A stretch of 64,000 bases of DNA from Pseudomonas sp. Q11 (lineage in GTDB: Bacteria; Pseudomonadota; Gammaproteobacteria; Pseudomonadales; Pseudomonadaceae). Below, piece by piece: positions 1 to 7,921 of this stretch. The notes below the pieces were generated by a model. That model worked only from the letters and a program-made list of their open reading frames with translations. It made no database searches and was not told the origin of the DNA. Both the position numbers and the translations under genes were made by a program. The number at the start of each line of letters is the position of its first letter. Within the stretch, counting starts at the first letter, position 1. Location of the stretch: the NCBI RefSeq assembly GCF_024494355.1, contig NZ_JAKNQY010000027.1:1-64000 (forward strand). The letters run 5' to 3'.

Positions 1-20
1 GGTTAACCCTGAAAAACCGG

Positions 21-111
21 TGTGGGAGCAAGGCTTGCCCGCGATGGCGGCGGCATATTCAGCATGGATGCAAGCTGATCCAGCGCTATCGCGAGCAGGC
101 TCGCTCCCACA
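21..111. repeat. REP-type inverted repeat pair
   Basis: Two head-to-head copies of the Pseudomonas REP motif face each other. One arm begins tgtgggagca at 21 and the other ends gctcgctcccaca at 111, with about 35 bases between the conserved blocks. The stretch 1-215 has no convincing gene; it lies downstream of the dehydrogenase that ends at 216. Confidence 0.75.
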
Positions 112-215
112 AGGGATTTGCGGTGAACACCGAGTCGGTTAGCCCTAAATAACCATCTAAGACAGTTGCTCCCACAGTGATTTGTTGTGAGCACAGGGTT
201 TTTCCGGGCGAGTGC

Positions 216-1178
216 TCAGCCAGCCGGGGTCAACAGACGGATCGGCTTGCCGGCGGCCCAGGCCTGCAGGTCTTCGATCATCAGGGAATAGAACTTCTGA
301 TAATTGTGCCGGGTGACGTAGCCGACGTGCGGTGTGGCCAGTACGTTATCGAGCGTTCGGAATGGGTGCCCGGATGGCAAGGGTTCCTCGGCGAAGACGT
401 CCAGGGCGGCACCGGCCAGGCGTTTGTCGCGCAGGGCATCGATCAGCGCGGCCTCATCGACGATTGGGCCGCGTGCGGTATTGACCAGCAGCGCCTCGGG
501 CTTCATCCAGCCCAGCGCCTGGGTATCCACCAAACCGCGGGAGCGCTCGCTGAGTACCAGATGCACCGAGAGAATGTCCGCCTGTTCGAACAGTTCCTGT
601 TTACTCACGTAGGTCACACCCACTTCGCCGGCCCGTTCGGCGGTGAGGTTCTGACTCCAGGCGATCACCTGCATGCCGAAGACCTGGCCAAACTGAGCTA
701 CCCGGGTGCCGATACTGCCCAGGCCCAGGATGGCCAGCGTCTTGCCATGCAGATCGCCGCCCAAGCCTTGTTGCCATAGGCCGGCGCGCAAGGCATTGGC
801 TTCCTGCACCAGGTTGCGGGTCAGGGCCATGATCAGCGCCCAGGTCAGTTCGGGGGCGGCGTGCTTGTAGCTTTCGGTGCCGCATACCTGGATACCCAGC
901 TCGGCGGCTGTCTTGAGATCCAGGGCGGCATTGCGCATACCGCCAGTGAGCAACAGCTTGAGGTTAGGCAGGCGGCGCAGCAGGGCTTCATCGAATGGTG
1001 TGCGTTCACGCATCACGCAGATCACCTCGTAGCGTTGCAGGCGCGCGGCGAGGGTGTCGCGGTCGGCAGGGTACTCATGAATAAATGTCACCTGGCCGAT
1101 GCTATCGAGCACCGACCAGTCCACCACATCCCGCGCTACGTCCTGCCAATCATCGATGACTGCTATTTGCACCGCCAT
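216..1178 (-). CDS. D-2-hydroxyacid dehydrogenase family protein
   Basis: A 320-residue NAD(P)-dependent oxidoreductase of the D-isomer-specific 2-hydroxyacid dehydrogenase family, which interconverts 2-oxo acids and D-2-hydroxy acids in the cytoplasm. The Rossmann motif GLGSIG is at residues 152-157. The catalytic triad is visible as Arg236 (in NTARGP), Glu265 (in FAEEP) and His284 (in ATPHVG). A GAGGTG ribosome site precedes the ATG. It starts 11 bases after the alpha/beta hydrolase gene, so the two are probably co-transcribed. The exact substrate cannot be told from sequence. Confidence 0.9.
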   Translation of the reverse strand: MAVQIAVIDDWQDVARDVVDWSVLDSIGQVTFIHEYPADRDTLAARLQRYEVICVMRERTPFDEALLRRLPNLKLLLTGGMRNAALDLKTAAELGIQVCGTESYKHAAPELTWALIMALTRNLVQEANALRAGLWQQGLGGDLHGKTLAILGLGSIGTRVAQFGQVFGMQVIAWSQNLTAERAGEVGVTYVSKQELFEQADILSVHLVLSERSRGLVDTQALGWMKPEALLVNTARGPIVDEAALIDALRDKRLAGAALDVFAEEPLPSGHPFRTLDNVLATPHVGYVTRHNYQKFYSLMIEDLQAWAAGKPIRLLTPAG

Positions 1179-1189
1179 GGAACACCTCG

Positions 1190-2221
1190 TCAGGGAATGG
1201 GTTTGTTCAGCCAGCCCAGCAAGGCCTGGTGGAAGCGGTCCGGTTCTTCCATCTGAGGGGCATGCCCCAGATGAGCGAACTCCACCAGGGTCGACTGGGG
1301 AATCAGTTGAGCCACCTGCTTGCCCAGCACTTCATACCGACCCAGTTTGGCTTTCACAGCCGGCGGTGCGATGTCGCTGCCGATGGCGGTGGTGTCGGAA
1401 GTGCCAATCAGCAGGAGCGTCGGTACTTTCAGGTCCTTGAATTCGTAATAGACCGGCTGGGTGAAGATCATGTCGTAGATCAGCGCCGAATTCCACGCGA
1501 CTTGCGTATGCCCCGGCCCTTTGTTCAGCCCGGCGAGCATGTCCACCCAGCGTTCGAACTCCGGCTTCCAGCGGCCACCATAGTAGGTCTTGCGCTCGTA
1601 GTTGCGAATACCGTCGGCGCTGAGTTTCAGCTCGCGCTCGTACCACTGGTCCACAGTGCGGTAGGGCACGCCAAGGGCTTTCCAGTCCTCCAGACCGATA
1701 GGGTTGACCATCGCCAGCCGCTCGACCTGATCGGGAAACTGCAGCGCATAACGGGTGGCGAGCATGCCACCGGTGGAGTGGCCGAGCACGATGCTTTTCT
1801 GCACCCCGAGGGCCTTGAGCAAGGCCTGGGTGTTGGTTGCCAACTGGTGAAAGCTGTACTGGTAATGATCCGGCTTGCTGGACGTGCAGAAACCGATCTG
1901 ATCCGGAGCGATCACCCGGTAACCGCCCTCGCTGAGCGCCTTGATCGAATCGCCCCAGGTGGCGGCGCAAAAGTTCTTGCCGTGCATCAGCACCACCGTG
2001 CGACCATTGACCTCGCCCTGGGCCGGCACGTCCATGTAGCCCATCTGCAAGGATTTGCCTTGGGACTGGAGGGGGAAATGCTTGAGCGTGTAGGGGTACT
2101 CGAAGCCTTGGAGTTCTGGGCCGTAGGCCGGGCCTTCAGGAGGGTTTTGGGCCTGGGCGAACAACGGCAGGGCGGCGGTCAGAAACAGGCTGGGTAACCA
2201 GCGAGCGGTGGAACGCGACAT
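1190..2221 (-). CDS. Exported alpha/beta hydrolase
   Basis: A 343-residue alpha/beta-fold hydrolase. The start at 2221 is chosen because it follows an AGGAGAT ribosome site and begins a clear signal peptide (residues 1-24, ending in FAQA), so the enzyme is predicted to be periplasmic. The nucleophile elbow GHSTGG places the catalytic serine at residue 149. The oxyanion-region HGKNF is near residue 80 and the catalytic histidine lies in HLGHAPQ near the C-terminus. The longer open frame upstream has no good ribosome site. Substrate unknown; it is translationally close to the dehydrogenase downstream. Confidence 0.88.
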   Translation of the reverse strand: MSRSTARWLPSLFLTAALPLFAQAQNPPEGPAYGPELQGFEYPYTLKHFPLQSQGKSLQMGYMDVPAQGEVNGRTVVLMHGKNFCAATWGDSIKALSEGGYRVIAPDQIGFCTSSKPDHYQYSFHQLATNTQALLKALGVQKSIVLGHSTGGMLATRYALQFPDQVERLAMVNPIGLEDWKALGVPYRTVDQWYERELKLSADGIRNYERKTYYGGRWKPEFERWVDMLAGLNKGPGHTQVAWNSALIYDMIFTQPVYYEFKDLKVPTLLLIGTSDTTAIGSDIAPPAVKAKLGRYEVLGKQVAQLIPQSTLVEFAHLGHAPQMEEPDRFHQALLGWLNKPIP

Positions 2222-2307
2222 GGGCAATCTCCTGTGGGCATCCAGCCGATCCTGGCGCGGCCCGATTATGGCGACATTAACCACAGGCAACCCAAAGGCC
2301 CGAACGT

Positions 2308-2742
2308 TCAACCCATCCAGCCGAGAGTCGCGAGGGCGAGCACGCCATAACGCAGCCCTTTGGCAAGGGTCACGATCAGTATGAAGCGACGCCACGGCTC
2401 ACCCATCACGCCCGCCACGAGGGTCAGTGGATCGCCGATGATGGGCATCCAACTGAGCAGCAGCGACCAACGTCCATAACGCTGGTAATGCACGCGGGCC
2501 TTGTCCAGATGGGCCGGGCTGACCGGAAACCAGCGTCGATCCTTGAACTGTTCCAGGCGTGTGCCCAGCCACCAGTTCACCAGCGAGCCCAGTACATTGC
2601 CCAGGGTGGCGACCCCCAGCAACAGCCAGGTTTCATGGCGCTCGCTGAGCAACAGCCCAACCAACAGCGCTTCGGATTGCAGCGGTAACAAGGTGGCGGC
2701 ACCGAATGCCGCCAGGAACAACCCAATGTAAGCCTCGCCCAT
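2308..2742 (-). CDS. YqaA/DedA-type small membrane protein
   Basis: A 144-residue inner-membrane protein resembling the YqaA branch of the SNARE-associated/DedA superfamily. Hydrophobic segments flank the typical motif GNVLGSLVNWWLG and a basic loop, and the C-terminal half carries the family's SWMPIIGDPLTLVAGVMG stretch. Members are thought to act in envelope homeostasis or lipid transport; no specific role is shown here. Its start codon overlaps the stop of the DUF411 gene by one base, so the two are translationally coupled. Confidence 0.82.
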   Translation of the reverse strand: MGEAYIGLFLAAFGAATLLPLQSEALLVGLLLSERHETWLLLGVATLGNVLGSLVNWWLGTRLEQFKDRRWFPVSPAHLDKARVHYQRYGRWSLLLSWMPIIGDPLTLVAGVMGEPWRRFILIVTLAKGLRYGVLALATLGWMG

Positions 2743-3188
2743 CAGTGGGCCGGGTAATCTGCCACCACGGTTTGAGTGCCGTCTTTTTCCAGGCCGATCA
2801 CCTGATACGCATCACTCATGCCGTCCGTTTCCATGCCGGGCGAACCCATGGGCATGCCAGGCGCGGCGACACCGAGCAGGTCGTCCCGTTTGCTCAACGC
2901 CAGGACCTGGTCGGCCGGGACATGACCCTCAACGAATTTGCCATTGATTTGGGCGGTGTGGCAGGAGCGCAGGTTCGGCGCCACGCCCAGGCGCTGCTTG
3001 ACTGAACTCATGTCGGTTTCAACATGGTCGTTGACCTTGAAGCCGTTTTCTTGAAGATGCGAAATCCACTTTTTACAGCAACCGCAATTGGCATCGCGGT
3101 GTACGTCAATGGTGATCGGTTCGGCGGCCTGGGCCAGGGTGGTGACAAAAAGCGCGCTCAGGGCGAGCAGGTGCAGGGGATTGGCCAT
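2742..3188 (-). CDS. DUF411 periplasmic metal-binding-type protein
   Basis: A 148-residue DUF411 protein. The start at 3188 gives a signal peptide (MANPLHLLALSALFVTTLAQA); the longer frame reaching 3488 runs into a REP repeat and is not credible. The mature protein has the DUF411 hallmark CGCCKKW close to the N-terminus and a later conserved Cys in LRSCHTA. DUF411 proteins are often found with copper-resistance genes and are thought to bind metal in the periplasm. Here no copper genes are adjacent, only the coupled YqaA-type membrane protein, so the role is inference. Confidence 0.85.
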   Translation of the reverse strand: MANPLHLLALSALFVTTLAQAAEPITIDVHRDANCGCCKKWISHLQENGFKVNDHVETDMSSVKQRLGVAPNLRSCHTAQINGKFVEGHVPADQVLALSKRDDLLGVAAPGMPMGSPGMETDGMSDAYQVIGLEKDGTQTVVADYPAH

Positions 3189-3340
3189 GGGGGCAGTCTC
3201 GTGTCGAACGGTTTGGGAGGAGGATACCAGAGTAGCGAGCGCGAGCTGACAATGGGCTGAGGGGCGGATTACAGAACTGTCAGGTTGGGAGCGGTGCCGA
3301 CTCGAAGTCCGGCGCAAATTCGCCAGCCACTGCTGAACCC

Positions 3341-3430
3341 TGTGGGAGCGAGCCTGCTCGCGATCGCGATGGGTCAGCTTGGCCAGTGTCGACCTTGCCG
3401 CCGTCGTCGCGAGCAGGCTCGCTCCCACAG
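3341..3430. repeat. REP-type inverted repeat pair
   Basis: Two opposed REP units, tgtgggagcgagcctgctcg at the left and its complement ending gctcccacag at the right, form a 90-base doublet. It lies in the intergenic space between the chemoreceptor 3' end and the DUF411 start and could fold into a long hairpin. Confidence 0.8.
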
Positions 3431-3456
3431 GTTTTGCGCAAGCAGCCTGGGGCGTT

Positions 3457-5451
3457 TCAGCGCACCTTGAACCGCCCCATGATTGCATTCACCCGGCTGT
3501 TGGCGTCCAGCAACTGGCGAGTGTTGTTCTCGCTGGCCAGGCCGCTTTCCACCAGCTCTTCCACCATATGGCGGATCTGCACCATGCTGCGATTGATTTC
3601 CTCGGTCACGGCGCTCTGCTGTTCGGCAGCGGTGGCGATCTGAGTGCTGAGGCTGTTGATCTGGCTGACGGAGCCGGCCATTTCATCCAGCCCCGAGTTG
3701 ACCCGGGAAGTGGCGTCGGCGGCCGACTGGCAGCTGGCCTGGGTATTTTCCATGGCTGAAACCGATGAGCTCACGCCCTGGGTCAAGCGGGTCAGCATTT
3801 CGTTGATTTCCGAGGTGCTGGCCTGGGTGCGGGCGGCAAGGGCACGTACCTCGTCGGCCACCACGGCAAAGCCACGCCCCTGCTCACCGGCCCGGGCCGC
3901 TTCGATGGCAGCGTTAAGGGCCAGCAGGTTGGTCTGCCCGGCAATGGCGCCGATCACGCCGAGAATCTCGGTGATGCGTTGAGCGTCTTGCTGCATGCTT
4001 TCGACTTTGCGGGTGGCGCTGGCCACCTCGTCGATCAAGGCCACCACGCTATTGGAGGCCTCTGCGACCACAACACGAGAATGATCGGCATGTTCGTTGG
4101 CGCGCTGGGTGAACGCAGCGGTTTCGGCGGCGTTCTGTGCGACGCTTTCGGCGGTGGAGCTCATCTCGGTGATGGCCGTGACGGTCTGGTCGGTTTCCGA
4201 GGCGTGGCGCATCAGGATTTCACTGGTGTGGGCCGAGGTTCGCTGCAGGTTGTCCAGGCTTGTCGCCATGGCGCCGGTCGCCTGGGTGACTTCACCGATC
4301 ATGTTTTGCAGGTAAGCGATGAAGCCGTTGACCGAGTGACCGATCGCCCCCAATTCGTCTTCGGCACGGATGGTGATGCGCCGGGTCAGGTCGGCATCAC
4401 CGGTGGACAACGCATCGATGTTGCTCTTGAGATTCTTCATGCGGTGGGTCAACTGACGGATCGCGTACAACTGCATCAGCACCAGCAGAATGACCATCGG
4501 GATCTGAAGCAGGCTCAGCGAACTCAGGACGTCGTCACGCTGGGCGGTGATGAGGCGGGTTGGCAAGGCGGTAGCCAGGAACCACGGCGAGCCTTCGATG
4601 GGGCGCATGAAAAACGTACTGGCCTCGCCCTTGTTATCAAACTCGACCCGCTGCAGCGGTTGGTCTCGTTGGGCCAGGGCAGCCTTGACCTGTGCGGCGA
4701 AGGGTGAGGTTGCCGCCAGTTCGCTGATGTTCTTGAGCACGATCGGGCCGCTGATGCGCGAACTGTTGCTGATGATCTTGCCGTCGCCTTCCACGATCAG
4801 CATCTCGGCGCTCAGGTCGGCTTCCTTGCGTGCCACCAGCTCATTGAAAAAGCCCAGGGTCACGTCGATGGTGGAAACGCCATAAGGTGCGCCGTTTTTC
4901 TGGATGGCCATGGCGCAGTTGGTCCGCGGCTCTGCGCTGGCATCGTCCTTATAGGCGGCAGCCCAGGCACACTTTCCGGCAGGCGTGGCCATGCCGCCCT
5001 TGTGCCAGGGTTGGTCGTAGTAGTTCGGCGCGGCGTCGCTGTTCCAGAAAGTATTGACCGTCAGTTTGCCCGAGGCGTCGCGGTGCCAGAATGTGCTGAA
5101 TTTGCTACGCCCCTCGGCCCGTTGATTAGGTAGTGGCCAGATGCCGCCACCAAAGACTTTCAGCTCGCCGTACTGATCCACCAAACCGGGCAGGACCCTG
5201 TCTATGGCATCGCTGTCGAGCAGCGGGATGGTCTGGGTGATGCTGCGTTGCTGCGCCTGCACCTTGTTCAGTTCGCCTTGGATCTGTTCGGCCACCTCGC
5301 CAATGCGATTAAGCACCACTTGCTCTTCGGTGTGGCGCAATTTGGGTGCGACCAGATAGCTGATACCCACGACAGTCAGGATGGACAACAGCAGGATGAA
5401 TAGAATCAGGAACAGCGTGTAGCGAGCCTGAATGGTTCGAAATGCGGGCAT
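3457..5451 (-). CDS. Methyl-accepting chemotaxis protein (dCache type)
   Basis: A 664-residue transmembrane chemoreceptor. TM1 is at about residues 11-34, then comes a roughly 270-residue periplasmic sensor of the double-Cache type containing the ligand-site-like segment YYDQPWHKGG. TM2 is followed by a HAMP domain and the cytoplasmic signalling domain with the hairpin motif GEQGRGFAVVADEVRALAAR that binds CheA/CheW. The start at 5451 has an AAGGAACA ribosome site; the longer frame to 5637 has none. The ligand cannot be predicted safely. The gene stands alone, as is usual for Pseudomonas receptors. Confidence 0.93.
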   Translation of the reverse strand: MPAFRTIQARYTLFLILFILLLSILTVVGISYLVAPKLRHTEEQVVLNRIGEVAEQIQGELNKVQAQQRSITQTIPLLDSDAIDRVLPGLVDQYGELKVFGGGIWPLPNQRAEGRSKFSTFWHRDASGKLTVNTFWNSDAAPNYYDQPWHKGGMATPAGKCAWAAAYKDDASAEPRTNCAMAIQKNGAPYGVSTIDVTLGFFNELVARKEADLSAEMLIVEGDGKIISNSSRISGPIVLKNISELAATSPFAAQVKAALAQRDQPLQRVEFDNKGEASTFFMRPIEGSPWFLATALPTRLITAQRDDVLSSLSLLQIPMVILLVLMQLYAIRQLTHRMKNLKSNIDALSTGDADLTRRITIRAEDELGAIGHSVNGFIAYLQNMIGEVTQATGAMATSLDNLQRTSAHTSEILMRHASETDQTVTAITEMSSTAESVAQNAAETAAFTQRANEHADHSRVVVAEASNSVVALIDEVASATRKVESMQQDAQRITEILGVIGAIAGQTNLLALNAAIEAARAGEQGRGFAVVADEVRALAARTQASTSEINEMLTRLTQGVSSSVSAMENTQASCQSAADATSRVNSGLDEMAGSVSQINSLSTQIATAAEQQSAVTEEINRSMVQIRHMVEELVESGLASENNTRQLLDANSRVNAIMGRFKVR

Positions 5452-5652
5452 GTGGGTGTTCCTTGCTCGAAGGCGTCTTTCGGGAGCTGGCGCAATGGCC
5501 TGACTTTTTTTTATCGGCCCTTCGCGGGACAGCTTTAGGGACGCACACCTAGCGAGCATTACCGCTGATCGGGAAAGATCGCAGCGTGAAGGCCGCGATC
5601 TGCCAGCATTTCGAGGCAATGTTTTGTGTGGGTGCAAGTCAGGCAGCCGTCC

Positions 5653-6597
5653 TCAAGCCGCCGAGCCTGCCCCTGCGCACCGCCAGATGTGCGCTTGGGC
5701 TTGCACGTGTTCGTGGAGCCGTTGCATCGGTTCCGAGTGCAAGGTGAGTGGGTGATCCAGGGCGCCACGGTGAAACAGCGCCTGCCAGCCGGGGTTGCCT
5801 TCGGCAGGCATGATCCCGGTGAAAGTGAATCCGGCGTCGATCAACCGCTGATAATCGTCGGCAAATTGCTGGCGCAGTCCGAGTCGCACCGAAAGTGACC
5901 AATGGGCCGGCAAGCGCAGCAGTTGTCCGGCCAGGCGAAGGCCTATGTGCCCGGCGACAATGTCGACCCTTCCGGGCAGTTGTCTGATTTGAAAAGGTTG
6001 TGCCGAAGGTAAGGGCACATCGGGCGAGGTGCCAAACAGCGATGCCAATGGCTGCATCAGCCATTGGCATGCCGCGGGCCACTGAAGGTGCGGCAGGGGA
6101 CGATGATTGTCGCTGATCACTTGGCTGCCGACTACGATGGTTTCGGCGTGGACAGTGGCAAAGGGCGAGGGTACATGGTCAGGCAACAGCCCGGTGTCAT
6201 GGAAACCCAGTCGTTGTGCCAACCGCTGGCTGTAGAAGTGGCTGGTGACTTGCTTGATCGACAGCCTGGCAAGCCCAAGGTCCTGGCAGCTGTCCAGTAA
6301 CCGCTGGGCCAGGCGCGTCGCAATCTGGCCGCCTTGCACCGCCGGATCTACTGCGATCAGCGCCAACTCCGCGTCTTCACCCTCGGCTGGCTGCTGGCAC
6401 AATGCAGCATGGCCGACCACGCGATCGTTCACCACGGCGACCATGGAGTGCCAACGGTTCAGTAGGTTGTGCTGGCCAATCATGTGGGGCAGGTAGACGT
6501 CTGGCGAGACGTAGCGATCGCCGTAAACCCGGCGGAACAATTCGCTCGCCCCGACGCCATCCGTGGGCCGGAACGGCCGGATGACCACGCCGCTCAT
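5653..6597 (-). CDS. GNAT acyltransferase with C-terminal extension, last gene of lux-like operon
   Basis: A 314-residue protein. The first ~160 residues read as a GNAT N-acyltransferase fold: a beta4-type strand (AELALIAVDPAVQGG), the pyrophosphate-loop region QGGQIATRLAQRLLD, then FYSQRLAQRLGFHDTG. The C-terminal ~150 residues (LPGRVDIVAGHIGLRLAG onward) look like a second, degenerate domain that I cannot assign. The start at 6597 is fixed by the ATGA overlap with the upstream ligase gene. Its place at the end of the LuxE/LuxC/ligase operon suggests it acylates the pathway product, or transfers the activated acyl group to an amine. That is inference. Confidence 0.8.
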   Translation of the reverse strand: MSGVVIRPFRPTDGVGASELFRRVYGDRYVSPDVYLPHMIGQHNLLNRWHSMVAVVNDRVVGHAALCQQPAEGEDAELALIAVDPAVQGGQIATRLAQRLLDSCQDLGLARLSIKQVTSHFYSQRLAQRLGFHDTGLLPDHVPSPFATVHAETIVVGSQVISDNHRPLPHLQWPAACQWLMQPLASLFGTSPDVPLPSAQPFQIRQLPGRVDIVAGHIGLRLAGQLLRLPAHWSLSVRLGLRQQFADDYQRLIDAGFTFTGIMPAEGNPGWQALFHRGALDHPLTLHSEPMQRLHEHVQAQAHIWRCAGAGSAA

Positions 6598-7868
6598 CCG
6601 GCGTGCCTCGCTGTCAGCGGAGCATAGATGCGGCGGTCGATGATCGACAAGTGCTTGCCGGAGCGTGGATGGCGTTCCAATTCTTGTAGACCGCAGGCCT
6701 GAACGTGCAGGTCGAGTTGCTCGATACCCGGATACTGTTGGGTCAGCGCGGCTTTCAATGTCGTGGAGAGTGATTGGCAAGCCTGCGTTTGCCCTCCAGG
6801 CACCCATTTGAGTAATACGCGGTCGTTGTTTTGTGCGTGCTCAATGATCAATTGCCATTGAAGGTCTCCGCCAACGCCGCGGATGATGTCGCTGATTTCC
6901 TGCGAAAACAACGAGAAGACGCCTACCCGCACCCGCTGGCTTTTCGCGCTGCGGCCTTGAAGCGCGAACTTGCGCCGCGGGGTGCCGACCGGCTCGCGCC
7001 AGCACGCCCGGTCACCCACCGGATAGCGCACGATGGGCATCAGGGTCCGGGTGAAGTTGGTCACCACCAGATTGCCGGGCCGATCACATGTCTGGATGAC
7101 CTCACCGCTCAGTTCATCGATGATCTCCACCCTTATCTGCTCGTCGAACAGGCGGTATTCGCCGAGGTTGCAGTCCGGTGCACTGGCGCCCACCAGCCCT
7201 GCGTCCACGCTGGCATAGCCGATGGAGGCGAAGCGTGCCTGCGGGAAGGCGCGTTGCAACGCAGGCAATTGACGCTCGAACAGGTTTTCCCCACCGAACA
7301 GTACCGTAGTGATGCCTGACAGCGTGCGCCCCTGTTGGTCCAAGTGGTCGGCAAACGCCAGCAGATGTGCGGGCACACCGGCCAGTACATTGATGCGGTG
7401 ACCGGTCACGGCCTCGCTCAGCACGTCGAGATCCACCGAGCCGGTGAAGGGGAATTCGGTGATGGCTACATCGACTTTGCCAAGTGCACCATGAATAAAC
7501 AGGAAACTGGCGTACAGGTCTCCGGAAAAAAACAGGTTGGCGATTCGATCACCTGCCTTCAGTTGTGTTGACAGGCTCTGACCGAAGCAGTCGAGCATCC
7601 GCTGCCATTCCGTGTGGGTGTACACCGACAGTTTTCCCTGGCTGGTCGTGCCGCCGGTTTTGTAGATCAGCGCGTCTTCTATTTTGTCGGTCAGTACATC
7701 CCAGTTGTCCAGGTCATGACTGCCGGCCCAGTAGTCGGCGACGTCGACGATGGGAACATCCTCCAAAGCGCAATTGTGTGCTGGTAAATGCCGTAAGTAC
7801 TTGCGGTAGAACTTCGAGTGCGTACGAATATGGCCGAGCCATTGTTCGAATGGTAAAGAGATGCTCAT
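6594..7868 (-). CDS. PaaK/F390-synthetase-like AMP-forming acid ligase
   Basis: A 424-residue member of the phenylacetate-CoA ligase/coenzyme F390 synthetase branch of adenylate-forming enzymes. The glycine-rich ATP loop YKTGGTTSQGK is near residue 80. Later blocks are LAGVPAHLLAFADHL, VLFGGENLF and the adenylate-binding GYASVDAG. RYPVGDRA corresponds to the conserved YxxGD-type block. The family activates a carboxylic acid, often aromatic, as the acyl-adenylate. The start at 7868 is preceded by a GAGA site; an upstream in-frame ATG at 7904 is possible. It resembles the C-terminal half of the fusion gene just upstream, so one may derive from the other by duplication. Substrate unknown. Confidence 0.82.
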   Translation of the reverse strand: MSISLPFEQWLGHIRTHSKFYRKYLRHLPAHNCALEDVPIVDVADYWAGSHDLDNWDVLTDKIEDALIYKTGGTTSQGKLSVYTHTEWQRMLDCFGQSLSTQLKAGDRIANLFFSGDLYASFLFIHGALGKVDVAITEFPFTGSVDLDVLSEAVTGHRINVLAGVPAHLLAFADHLDQQGRTLSGITTVLFGGENLFERQLPALQRAFPQARFASIGYASVDAGLVGASAPDCNLGEYRLFDEQIRVEIIDELSGEVIQTCDRPGNLVVTNFTRTLMPIVRYPVGDRACWREPVGTPRRKFALQGRSAKSQRVRVGVFSLFSQEISDIIRGVGGDLQWQLIIEHAQNNDRVLLKWVPGGQTQACQSLSTTLKAALTQQYPGIEQLDLHVQACGLQELERHPRSGKHLSIIDRRIYAPLTARHAG

Positions 7869-7921
7869 CAGGATTCTCTCGGACTTTAACGTCCGCTTAT
7901 TCATTTACACGGGAAAAACAA

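Noticed and set aside
3189..3488. Long N-terminal extension of the DUF411 protein
   Set aside because: The extension translates a REP doublet, and a clear signal peptide begins at 3188.
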